Source: JAHEDH01 sp963753285 (lineage in GTDB: Bacteria; Actinomycetota; Acidimicrobiia; Spongiisociales; ZC4RG35). From it: a DNA stretch of 64,000 nt. Location of the stretch: assembly GCA_963753285.1 (NCBI GenBank), contig CAVWBT010000002.1, forward strand, positions 136,093 through 200,092, given 5' to 3'. The notes below the pieces were generated by a model. That model worked only from the letters and a program-made list of their open reading frames with translations, had not been told where the DNA came from and made no database searches. A program made the position numbers and the translations under genes. Below, in pieces: positions 8,253-16,548 of the stretch (position 1 is the first letter of the stretch; every line of letters starts with the position of its first letter).

Positions 8253-9196
8253 CCCACACGGTGCCCGAAGAGCTCGACGGTGAGCGCCTCGATCGGGCGG
8301 TTGCGGTGCTCGGCGACGTCAGTCGCTCGCTCGCCCGGACGATCGTCGATGGCGGAGGCGTGACCGTCGACGGGGCGCCCATCACCGAGGCGAAGGCCCG
8401 TGTCCGGGCCGGCTCGGTTCTCGCTTTCGAGATTCCCGAGGCCGAGGAACGGCTCAAGCCGCATCCGGTCGGCTACACCACCGTCTATGCCGACCAGCAC
8501 CTCCTGGTGATCGACAAGCCGCCGGGGCTCACCGTCCATCCGGGCGCCGGGACCGGGGACGAGACGCTGGCCGCCGGACTGTTGTTCGATCATCCCTCGA
8601 TCGAGGGGGTCGGTCAGCCGGATCGCTGGGGCATCGTTCACCGTCTCGATCGGGCAACGTCCGGCCTCCTGGTGGTTGCGCTCGACCAGCCGTCCTACGA
8701 GTCCCTGACGGCGATGATGAGAGCACGTGACATCGCTCGGCGCTATGTCGCGCTCGTGGAGGGCGTGATGGACATCCCCCGCGGGACGGTGGATGCTCCG
8801 ATCGGCCCGGACCCGAACAGGCCGACCAAGCGAGCGCTCTCGCCGTACGGCAAGCATGCGGTGACCCACTACCGGCGTCGCACCGCCTGGCCCGACGCCG
8901 ATGTGTCACTGCTCGAGGTCACGCTGGAAACCGGCCGCACCCACCAGATCCGGGTGCACCTCGCGGGAATCGGTCATCCGGTCTTGGCCGACCGGGTGTA
9001 CGGCGGTCGGCAGACGATCGAGAAGCAGGGCGAGCCGGAGCCGATCATCGTGCCGCGCCTGGCACTCCATGCCGAGCGCTTGGCGTTCACACATCCGATC
9101 ACCGGCACCGAACTGGAATTCGTCTCGGCTCTCCCAGGGGATCTCTCGGCCGTGGTTGCGGCGCTCGAAGAGGAGCCGGTTGCGTCGAGCGGATAG
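8249..9196 (+). CDS. rluD: RluA/RluD-family 23S rRNA pseudouridine synthase
   Basis: Isomerises specific uridines of 23S rRNA to pseudouridine. N-terminal S4 RNA-binding domain about residues 8-65 (GERLDRAVAVLGDVSRS; VTVDGAPI), then the catalytic domain with HRLDRATSGLLVVA; Asp134 is the nucleophile. VIDKPPGLTVHPG (88-100) and TGRTHQIRVHLAGIGHPVLAD are further family blocks. 315 residues, typical. GTG start overlaps the lspA stop. Exact target uridines (RluD 1911/1915/1917 type) are assumed from the family only. Confidence 0.93.
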   Translation: MTHTVPEELDGERLDRAVAVLGDVSRSLARTIVDGGGVTVDGAPITEAKARVRAGSVLAFEIPEAEERLKPHPVGYTTVYADQHLLVIDKPPGLTVHPGAGTGDETLAAGLLFDHPSIEGVGQPDRWGIVHRLDRATSGLLVVALDQPSYESLTAMMRARDIARRYVALVEGVMDIPRGTVDAPIGPDPNRPTKRALSPYGKHAVTHYRRRTAWPDADVSLLEVTLETGRTHQIRVHLAGIGHPVLADRVYGGRQTIEKQGEPEPIIVPRLALHAERLAFTHPITGTELEFVSALPGDLSAVVAALEEEPVASSG

Positions 9197-9250
9197 CCGT
9201 TCACCGCACGGCGGTGCAGCGGGTCGGGGTAGCGGGCGCGGGGAGGTAGC

Positions 9251-10081
9251 GTGACGAATCCGATGACCCCTGAGACAGCACCCACTTGCTACCGGCATCC
9301 CGATCGGACGACCGGGCTGTCGTGCACCGAATGCGAGCGTCCGATCTGTGTCGAGTGCTCGATCCCGGCAGCTGTGGGTCAGCGGTGTCCTCAGTGTGTC
9401 GCCAGGGCGGGGCGCCAGCAGACGATCACCGCCCGATCGATCGGACGGCCGAGTTCGCAGACGGCGCCGCTCACGTTCGGGTTCATCGGCGTGGCCGTCG
9501 CGATCCAGGTGCTGTCGCTGTTCGCCCCTGCGGTATGGGCAGATCTCGCAGACCGTCTGGCGCTCTTCAACATCCTCGCGATCCAGGGCGAGTGGTACCG
9601 GATGTTCACGGTCACCCTCCTGCATGCCAGCCTGACGCACATCCTGTTCAACATGTACGCGCTCTATCTGCTCGGCCCCGGAATCGAGATGCGCGTGGGT
9701 CGCGTGCGGTACGGGCTGCTGTTTCTCGCTGCGGCCGGCGCCGGCAGCGCCATGGCGATCGTGCTCGGTAACCCCGGTGATGTCGGGGTCGGGGCGTCCG
9801 GCGCCGTGTTCGGTCTGTTCGGAGTATGGGCGGTGAGTGCATTCCAGCAGCGGAACACCCAGAGGGGACGCGCACAGTTCAACGCGATCCTCTTCAACCT
9901 GGCGATCAACGCCGCCATCCCGTTGTTCATCCCGCGAGTGTCGTGGCAGGCCCACCTCGGCGGGTTCCTGGCCGGGCTTGCTTTCGGATGGATCTTCCTC
10001 AACATTCGCGGCAAGGGGAGCGAGCGGATCCACGTCGCCCTGCTCCTCGCCATCATCGTCGGCTCCGTGCTGGTGATCTGA
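9251..10081 (+). CDS. Rhomboid-family intramembrane serine protease with N-terminal zinc finger
   Basis: Cleaves membrane proteins within the bilayer. The N-terminus (13-50) is a B-box-like zinc-binding module with the pairs CY..H, CTEC, CVEC and CPQC. Six hydrophobic segments follow. The catalytic serine is S183 in GASGAVFGLFG and the histidine is H235 in SWQAHLGGFLAG, the rhomboid dyad; HASLTHILFNMYAL (about 125-138) is the conserved HxxxNM helix. GTG 9251 is preceded by GGGAGG at 9241-9246; ATG 9263 is an alternative. This zinc-finger/rhomboid layout is common in actinobacteria. Convergent with the broken YoaP-like gene. Substrates are unknown. Confidence 0.92.
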   Translation: MTNPMTPETAPTCYRHPDRTTGLSCTECERPICVECSIPAAVGQRCPQCVARAGRQQTITARSIGRPSSQTAPLTFGFIGVAVAIQVLSLFAPAVWADLADRLALFNILAIQGEWYRMFTVTLLHASLTHILFNMYALYLLGPGIEMRVGRVRYGLLFLAAAGAGSAMAIVLGNPGDVGVGASGAVFGLFGVWAVSAFQQRNTQRGRAQFNAILFNLAINAAIPLFIPRVSWQAHLGGFLAGLAFGWIFLNIRGKGSERIHVALLLAIIVGSVLVI

Positions 10082-10133
10082 GTTGTCGGCTGCCGAGCCC
10101 TCCGGTCGTCGATCGCTCCGAGGCCGGTCGCGT

Positions 10134-10926
10134 TCACCGCCGCTTCAGTCGCTGAACCCGTATCGACGTGCGCCTCTTGATCGATTCGGAGGAGGGGTGT
10201 GCTCCTCGTTGGAGAGCTCTGCCGTCGAGGATGACGACGTCGCTGTGGCCAAGGCATCGCATCACGGACGGATCGGTGGTGTCGACAGCCACAAAGGCGA
10301 CCGGCGGGCCGAGCTCCTCCGCTGCTCGCTTGGCTCGCTCGTAGACGAGATTCATGGCCGGACACCATCCGCTGCAGAACGCAGTCATCGTCACCTGGCC
10401 GGGGCACCGGTTCGGGGATCGGTCCGGTCGCGATCCACCGTAGGGGCTCGGCGTGTTCGGTGACGCGCTTCCACACCAACTCCCGACCTTCCGCCCGGTC
10501 GGCTGTCTCGCAGCCGTGACGCTTGAACCAAGAGGCGCGCATCCAGACCGGGAGGGTGACGCCCCAGGCTGCCAGGCCCTCGGCGCCCAGTTCGAGGGCG
10601 TCTTGCTCTGTGGCAGCGAGCAAGGCGGAACCGATGCCTCGACCCTGCTGTTTGCCCACGCCTTGGCGATAGCCGTGTACCCAGATGCGCATCACCATGT
10701 ACAGGTCGTGCCCGTCTGCGATCGACAAATCGATGGGGACGTATTGGATCATGCCGACGGCGCGATGCTGCTCATCGAGTGCCAGCTTCACCCGGAGGCC
10801 TCGGTCCCGCGTCTCCTCGTACCATCTGGCGTTGTGGTCGCCGGCCTCCCGCATCTCCTCGGACCAGTCCTCGAGACACATGAGAAACGACGGCAGGTAC
10901 TCCTCGGAGAGATCCACGATCTCCGT
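10134..10926 (-). pseudogene. YoaP-like GNAT acetyltransferase, frameshifted and without a clear start codon
   Basis: Two frames together give one YoaP-type protein. The N-terminal GNAT half contains EEYLPSFLMCLEDWSEEM, a GIGSALLAATE acetyl-CoA loop and AAWGVTLPVWMRASWFKRHG. The C-terminal YoaP-like half contains VTMTAFCSGWCPAMNLVYE, with a thioredoxin-like C-x3-C, then AFVAVDTTDPSVMR. The reading frame changes at a CCCC run near 10402-10407: removing one C restores P-V-P-G-Q-V-T-M-T across the join. At the 5' end the residue where relatives start (before EIVDL) is ACG at 10926-10924, four bases after GGAGG; GTG 10917 is the nearest legal start. This is either a decaying gene or two sequence errors. 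The reaction and substrate are unknown. Confidence 0.7.
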
Positions 10927-11206
10927 GTTGCCTCCACGGGTCGCACTCGCATCGTTCCGATCACATCGGCGCCCGCCAGGGTCATCGGCCACATCACGTC
11001 GACCCAGAGCGACAACCAGCAGCCGCACACGAGCGTGTGCCGGCGGCCCTCAGTGGACCATCGTCGCCGACCGGTATCGACTCGGCGCGTGTCCTGTCCT
11101 CTCGTGGCCGCTAGCGACTCGCATCGGGCAGCGGCGGGGAGTCCGCGGCGCAACCCGGCCCGATCGCACGGTCCTCTCGCGATTGAACGAGAATCTGTCC
11201 GCATGG

Positions 11207-11233
11207 TGTCGAAATCGCGACGGTTCACGCGTC
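11207..11233 (+). promoter_or_regulatory. ECF42-type promoter upstream of the DGPF/sigma pair
   Basis: TGTCGA (11207-11212), 17 bases, then CGTC (11230-11233), 50 bp before the DGPF gene. This matches the -35/-10 pattern I recall for ECF42-group sigma factors, so the pair is probably autoregulated. The 356-bp gap at 10927-11282 holds no gene I can support. Confidence 0.65.
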
Positions 11234-11282
11234 ATCTCGATGACGGCGGAGGTCGCCGTAGAGAAGTGAGAGGAGTTGTCCG

Positions 11283-11636
11283 ATGAAATACTTCGTGTTG
11301 CTCGCTGGCATGGGAGAGCTGGCACCGTGGGACGAGCTGAGCCCAGAGGAGCAAGAGGCCGGACTGAGTAGGCACGTCGCGTTCGACGAGGCGTGTGCAT
11401 CCGACCCGACGGTTCAGCTCCTGGCGGGAGAGGCGCTGCCGGATGGTTCTTTGGCCACGACGCTGCGAACGCGAGGAGGGGAGATGACGATCACCGACGG
11501 CCCGTTCGCCGAGGCGGCTGAGCAAATCGGCGGCTACTACCTCCTCGATGCCCCCGACCTCGATACGGTGGTCGCGTTGTGCAAGATCCTGCCTGCCTAT
11601 GACATCGAGATCCGGCCCGTTCTCGACATGCCCTGA
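11283..11636 (+). CDS. YCII-related DGPF-domain protein (ECF42 partner)
   Basis: 117-residue member of the YCII-like dimeric alpha-beta-barrel family. The name-giving DGPF tetrapeptide is at residues 72-75 (TITDGPFAEAAEQIGGYYLL), and the MKYFVLLAG start is typical. A strong Shine-Dalgarno GAGAGGAG lies about 8 bases upstream. DGPF proteins are the conserved genomic neighbours of ECF42 sigma factors, and the next gene is one, overlapping this gene by about 38 bp. Biochemical function of DGPF proteins is not established; a catalytic or ligand-sensing role is possible. Confidence 0.9.
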   Translation: MKYFVLLAGMGELAPWDELSPEEQEAGLSRHVAFDEACASDPTVQLLAGEALPDGSLATTLRTRGGEMTITDGPFAEAAEQIGGYYLLDAPDLDTVVALCKILPAYDIEIRPVLDMP

Positions 11637-12849
11637 ACGCGCGATCGAGCAGGTCTATCGCTCCGACTGGGGGCGGCTGTTGTCACTACTCGTTGCGCGC
11701 ACCCGTCGGCTCGACCTGGCGGAAGATGCGCTGAGCGAGGCCTTTGCAGTGGCAGCGGATCGCTGGCCCGCCGGCGGGGTTCCAGCGAACCCAGCCGGCT
11801 GGCTGTACACGACGGCGTATCGACGCGTGCTCGGTCGTCTCAGGGCCGAAGCGGTGGCAGGGCGCAAGGTGCCTCTGCTGGCCGTCAGACCAGGGTTCGA
11901 CGCTCGGGTCGATGTGGCTGAGGAACTGGCCGACGACCGCCTCCATCTCATCCTGCTCTGTTGTCATCCGGCGCTCACCACCGACTCGCGATCCGCCCTC
12001 GCTCTGCGGCTCGTCATCGGGACCCCCACCGAACAGATTGCGCGCTTGTTCCTCGTGTCCACACCGACGATGGCAGCGCGGCTGACTCGGGCGAAGAAGA
12101 AGATCGTGCAGGCCGGGATCCCACTGGGTGAGCCCTTCGAGGACGAACTCCGGTCGAGGTTGGACGAGGTGTGTCGGACGATCTATCTCGCCTTCACGGC
12201 GGGGTACACCCCGGGCTCCGGACCTGATCTCCTGAGGGCCGACCTCGCAGGCGACGCGGTGCGCCTTGCCGGCGTGCTCCACGAGCTGGTCCCAGAAGCG
12301 TCGCAGGTGCAGGCGTTGCTTTCGCTTCTGTTGCTCCAGCACTCGCGGCGTGACGCGCGACTCCGGGACAGTCGTCTCGTTCGATTGCCAGACCAGGACC
12401 GGAATCTGTGGCGTCGCGCCGAGATCGATGCCGGGCTCCGGTTGCTGGCTGAGCTCGAGCCGAGCGACGGATATGCCGAGGAACTCCGACTCCAGGCGCT
12501 CATCGCCGCCGAGCACGGGCGGTCACACTCGGCCGCCGAGACCGATTGGGCATCCATTGCCGGTCTGTACGCCGTGCTCGAGGCGCGGACCGAGTCGGCG
12601 GTCGTCCGGCTCAACCGGGCGGTTGCCCTTGCCGAAGCGGACGGGCCACGGTCAGGTCTCGATGTCCTCGAGGGGCTCGACGGATTGCTGCCCGACAACC
12701 ATCGGCTTGCAGCCATCCGAGCCGACCTCTACCAGCGGATGGGCGACATCCATCGCGCCCGTTCCAACTACCGAGCGGCGATCGACCGCTGTCAAAACGA
12801 GGCCGAACGCGCCCACCTTGTGGCCCGCCTGGCGGGCCTTCCGGGCTAG
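11599..12849 (+). CDS. ECF42-group RNA polymerase sigma factor with C-terminal TPR-like extension
   Basis: ECF sigma factor: sigma2 region about residues 15-85 (AIEQVYRSDWGRLLSLL, LAEDALSEAFAVAADRW, NPAGWLYTTAYRRVLGRLR) and sigma4 about 120-170 (TPTEQIARLFLVSTPTMAARLTRAKKKI). These are followed by a roughly 230-residue DUF6596/TPR-like tail (TIYLAFTAGYTPGSG; RRAEIDAGLRLL; SAVVRLNRAVALAEADGP; ADLYQRMGDIHRARSNYRAAI). That tail plus the DGPF gene directly upstream defines ECF42. In this group the extension, not an anti-sigma factor, controls activity (family knowledge). No start lies after the DGPF stop; ATG 11599 inside the DGPF gene is the nearest, implying coupled translation, and ATG 11548 is the alternative. 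Confidence 0.9.
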   Translation: MTSRSGPFSTCPERAIEQVYRSDWGRLLSLLVARTRRLDLAEDALSEAFAVAADRWPAGGVPANPAGWLYTTAYRRVLGRLRAEAVAGRKVPLLAVRPGFDARVDVAEELADDRLHLILLCCHPALTTDSRSALALRLVIGTPTEQIARLFLVSTPTMAARLTRAKKKIVQAGIPLGEPFEDELRSRLDEVCRTIYLAFTAGYTPGSGPDLLRADLAGDAVRLAGVLHELVPEASQVQALLSLLLLQHSRRDARLRDSRLVRLPDQDRNLWRRAEIDAGLRLLAELEPSDGYAEELRLQALIAAEHGRSHSAAETDWASIAGLYAVLEARTESAVVRLNRAVALAEADGPRSGLDVLEGLDGLLPDNHRLAAIRADLYQRMGDIHRARSNYRAAIDRCQNEAERAHLVARLAGLPG

Positions 12850-12981
12850 GGCGGGTCATCGCAACGCAAGGGGGGCCGACGGCAGGCCCCCGGTTGCCGG
12901 AGGCCAGAATTCGCGTCCTGGTGACGTCGGGCTCGCGCGCCTACGATGGGCGAACTACAGGTTTGTAACTCAGGATCGCCG

Positions 12982-15900
12982 GTGTCGACCTCGAAATCGT
13001 TCGCACATCTCCATGTTCACACCGAGTTCTCCATGCTCGACGGTGCCGCGCGTGTCAACCAGCTGGTCAAGGCGGCCGAAGCGGACGGGCAGCCGGCGGT
13101 GGCGATCACCGACCACGGGGTCCTCTACGGGGTCATCGACTTCTACAAGGCAGCGAAACAGACCAGCGTGAAGCCGATCATCGGCGTCGAGGCCTACATC
13201 GCGCCGGGCAGCCGGTTCGATCGGCCGAGGGGCCGTGACAACCAGCGATACCACATGACGTTGCTCGCCGAGAACGAGACCGGGTATCGCAATCTGATCA
13301 AGCTCGTCAGCCACTCGTACCTCGATGGCTACTACTACAAGCCCCGGATGGACGACGAGCTGCTGTCGACCTACTCCGAGGGGATCATCGCAACCTCCGG
13401 CTGTCTCGGAGGCGAGGTTGCGAAGCTGCTCGCCCCCGAAGCGTCACGCGAGGAGGGCAACAACGATCAACAGCGCGACTTCGATGCAGCCCTGAAAGCG
13501 GCAGGCAGGTACCAGGACATCTTCGGTCGGGACAACTTCTTCATCGAGGTCGCCGACCACGGCATCGCCGCCCAGCGCAAGATCCTCCCCGACCTCGCCC
13601 AGATCGCCAAGACACTCGATGCGCCACTGCTCGCAGCCAACGACAGCCACTACATCCAGGCCAAGGACGCCGCCGCCCACGACATCCTGCTCTGTATCCA
13701 GACGGGCTCCACCCGGGACGATGCGAACCGGTTCCGATTCGAGGGCTCGGGCCTCTACATGAAGACGGCCGCCGAGATGCGTGCGCTGTTCGACGAAGAG
13801 CTGCTGCCGGGTGCGAGCGACAACACCTTGTGGATCGCCGACCGCGCCAATGTGGAACTCGAATTCGGCAAGATCCTGCTTCCGACCTTCCCGGTCCCGG
13901 ACGGGCACACAGAGGAGTCCTACCTGCGTGAGCTGGTCGAGGTAGGTGCCAGACAGCGATACGGCGATCCGGTGCCTGCCGAGGCTCGTGATCGAATCGA
14001 GCACGAGCTCCGGATCATCTCGGAGATGGGCTTCCCCGCTTACTTCCTCATCGTCTGGGATCTGATCCGCTATGCCCACAGCGAGGGCATCCGGACCGGT
14101 CCCGGTCGAGGGTCGGCCGCCGGATCGATCGTGTCGTACTGCCTCAACATCACCAGTCTCGACCCGCTCGCCTATGGCATGATCTTCGAGCGATTCCTCA
14201 ACCCGGGCCGCAAGGAGATGCCCGACATCGACATGGACTTCGACGAGCGGTACCGGTCCGACGTCATCCGGTATGCCGCCGAGAAGTACGGGTCCGACCA
14301 CGTCGCGCAGATCGTCACGTTCTCGACCATCAAGGGCAAGCAGGCCGTACGTGACTCGGCCCGGGTGCTCGGCCATCCATACGCCGTGGGGGACAAGATC
14401 GCCAAGCTGATGCCGCCCCCGATCCTTGGTCGGGATGCGTCACTGACCGAATGCCTCCAGCCGCCCGACCCCGATGGCGACGAGACGATCAAGGACTTCT
14501 ACAACAACGCCTCGGGACTGCGACAGGCATACGACGAGGAGCCCGAGGTCAAGGAGGTCGTCGACGCCGCGATCGGCCTCGAAGGGCTCCGGCGCCAGGA
14601 TTCGATCCACGCGGCGGCGGTGGTCATCGCCCCCGAGCCGCTCACCGACATCCTTCCGATCCAGCGCAAGGGTGAGGGGGCGGAGGTCGTCACCCAGTAC
14701 GACGGTCACTGGATCGAGAGCCTCGGTCTGCTCAAGATGGACTTCCTCGGGTTGCGCAACCTCTCGACGATCGAGCGCTGTCTCGAGTTGATCGAGCTCA
14801 GCCACGGTGACCGGATCGACATCGACAACATCCCACTCGACGACGAGAAGACCTTCGAGCTGATCCGGCGGGCGGACACCGTCGGCGTCTTCCAACTCGA
14901 GGGCAACTCGATGCGATCGCTGATCCGGGCGCTCCAGCCGGACACGTTCGACCACATCGTGGCCGTCAACGCGCTGTTCCGTCCCGGCCCGATGGGCATG
15001 AATATGCACTACGCCTACGCCGATCGGAAGAACGGTCGGGCGGAGGTCGAGTATCCGCACCCGGCGACCAAACCGTTCCTCGAGTCGACCTTCGGGATCA
15101 TCACCTACCAGGAGCAGGTGATGCAGCTGGCCAGGGACATGGCGGGCTATTCGATGGCCGAAGCCGACAACCTCCGCAAGGCGATGGGCAAGAAGATCAA
15201 GTCCGTCATGGCTGCCGAGAAGGAGAAGTTCATCGCCGGCTGCGTCGAACAGGGCCACCCCGAGACGCTCGGCCAGGAACTCTGGGACGCGGTGGAGCCG
15301 TTCGCCGGATACGGCTTCAACCTGAGCCATTCGGCCTGCTATGCCTACGTGGCGTATCAGACCGCCTACCTCAAGGCGCACTACGGCGCCGAGTACATGG
15401 CGGCGCTGCTCACATCGACCAAGAAGGACAAGGACCGCACGGCGATCTACCTCAACGAGTGCCGCCTGATGGGTGTCGATGTGCTGGTTCCCGACATCAA
15501 CGAGTCGTATGTGGACTTCACCGTCGCGGACGGGAAGATCCGATTCGGTCTCTCGGCGGTCCGCAACGTCGGCGAGGCGGTGGTCGAGAAGATCGTCGAG
15601 GCTCGGAACGAGCCGTTCACCGACTTCATCGATTTCGTCGAGCGGGTCGATCTCGACGTCCTCAACCGTCGCACGCTGGAATCGATGATCAAGGCCGGCG
15701 CATTCGACAGCCTCGGTCTGTCGCGCAAGGGGCTGCTCGAACGCTTCGAAGAGATCACCGAAGCCATCGCCACCCGACGGAGGAACGAGGAGGCCGGGCA
15801 GTTCTCGCTGTTCGGCAGCGTCGAGCCCGCCAGCGAGAACGGCAACTGGGACATCGGCGACACCGAGTGGTCGAAAGAGGTCAAGCTCGGTTTCGAGAAG

Positions 15901-16491
15901 GAGATGCTCGGCCTCTACGTCTCGGACCATCCGCTCCTGGCGGTTGCGTCGTCGTTGAGGGCGTCCGGCGCCGTTTCGATCCCCAACCTGCTCGAGATGT
16001 CGGACGGCGCCTCGGTGACCGTCGGCGGGCTGATCACGTCGGTCACCCGCAAATACACAAAGAAGGGCGACCTCATGATGTTCTGCCAGGTCGAGGACCT
16101 GGAGGGCTCGATCGAGGCGGCATGTTTCACCCGGACGGTCGCCGAGTTCGGGCAACTCATCAACGAGGACGCCATCGTGCTGATGAAGGGGCGGCTCGAC
16201 CATCGCGGGGACGACGTCAAGCTGATCGTCAAGGAGATCGTCCAGCCCAGGACGGTCGACGTGTCCACGGTCCGGTTGAAGGTGCCGGCACACCGCATGT
16301 CTGCCGACCTCGTCGGACGCCTCAAGTCCGTGCTCGGGAACCATCCCGGCTCGGCGGCGGTGCTCCTGGAGCTCCAGAACGGCAACGGCCACAAGACGCT
16401 CAAACTGTCCGACGAATTCCGAGTCGAGCCCCGCAGCGCCCTCTACGCCGAACTCGGCGAACTCCTCGGCGCCGGCGCCGTGCAGGTCTGA
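12982..16491 (+). CDS. dnaE: DNA polymerase III alpha subunit
   Basis: Replicative DNA polymerase catalytic subunit. N-terminal PHP domain (FAHLHVHTEFSMLDGAA; AITDHG), polymerase core with PDIDMDFDERYR (two catalytic Asp) and GPGRGSAAGSIVSYCL, RPGPMGMNMHYAYADRK, the tandem helix-hairpin-helix region (GLSAVRNVGEAVVEKIVE) and a C-terminal OB fold (VTVGGLITSVTRKYTKKGDLM). About 1169 residues, normal for DnaE1, with no intein. The frame is open from ATG 12946, but that codon overlaps a TACGAT -10 box (12942-12947); GTG 12982, with AGGA at 12972-12975, fits the family N-terminus (STSKSFAHLH). Convergent with the HAF-repeat gene. Confidence 0.96.
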   Translation: MSTSKSFAHLHVHTEFSMLDGAARVNQLVKAAEADGQPAVAITDHGVLYGVIDFYKAAKQTSVKPIIGVEAYIAPGSRFDRPRGRDNQRYHMTLLAENETGYRNLIKLVSHSYLDGYYYKPRMDDELLSTYSEGIIATSGCLGGEVAKLLAPEASREEGNNDQQRDFDAALKAAGRYQDIFGRDNFFIEVADHGIAAQRKILPDLAQIAKTLDAPLLAANDSHYIQAKDAAAHDILLCIQTGSTRDDANRFRFEGSGLYMKTAAEMRALFDEELLPGASDNTLWIADRANVELEFGKILLPTFPVPDGHTEESYLRELVEVGARQRYGDPVPAEARDRIEHELRIISEMGFPAYFLIVWDLIRYAHSEGIRTGPGRGSAAGSIVSYCLNITSLDPLAYGMIFERFLNPGRKEMPDIDMDFDERYRSDVIRYAAEKYGSDHVAQIVTFSTIKGKQAVRDSARVLGHPYAVGDKIAKLMPPPILGRDASLTECLQPPDPDGDETIKDFYNNASGLRQAYDEEPEVKEVVDAAIGLEGLRRQDSIHAAAVVIAPEPLTDILPIQRKGEGAEVVTQYDGHWIESLGLLKMDFLGLRNLSTIERCLELIELSHGDRIDIDNIPLDDEKTFELIRRADTVGVFQLEGNSMRSLIRALQPDTFDHIVAVNALFRPGPMGMNMHYAYADRKNGRAEVEYPHPATKPFLESTFGIITYQEQVMQLARDMAGYSMAEADNLRKAMGKKIKSVMAAEKEKFIAGCVEQGHPETLGQELWDAVEPFAGYGFNLSHSACYAYVAYQTAYLKAHYGAEYMAALLTSTKKDKDRTAIYLNECRLMGVDVLVPDINESYVDFTVADGKIRFGLSAVRNVGEAVVEKIVEARNEPFTDFIDFVERVDLDVLNRRTLESMIKAGAFDSLGLSRKGLLERFEEITEAIATRRRNEEAGQFSLFGSVEPASENGNWDIGDTEWSKEVKLGFEKEMLGLYVSDHPLLAVASSLRASGAVSIPNLLEMSDGASVTVGGLITSVTRKYTKKGDLMMFCQVEDLEGSIEAACFTRTVAEFGQLINEDAIVLMKGRLDHRGDDVKLIVKEIVQPRTVDVSTVRLKVPAHRMSADLVGRLKSVLGNHPGSAAVLLELQNGNGHKTLKLSDEFRVEPRSALYAELGELLGAGAVQV

Positions 16492-16548
16492 CCGGGCAGT
16501 TGGCCTCTTGCCTCACAGTCGGATCCACCCGCTCGGCTGACGCTCTGG

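Noticed and set aside
12950..12966. LexA box upstream of dnaE (CGAAC-TACAG-GTTTG)
   Set aside because: The half sites are 5 bases apart instead of 4 and the second half is imperfect.
14440..16392. A 650-codon frame antisense to dnaE
   Set aside because: Rich in R, D, H and L in the pattern of high-GC shadow frames; dnaE on the other strand is unambiguous.
12982..16491. Intein in dnaE
   Set aside because: The polymerase motifs are contiguous and the length is normal; no splicing blocks are present.
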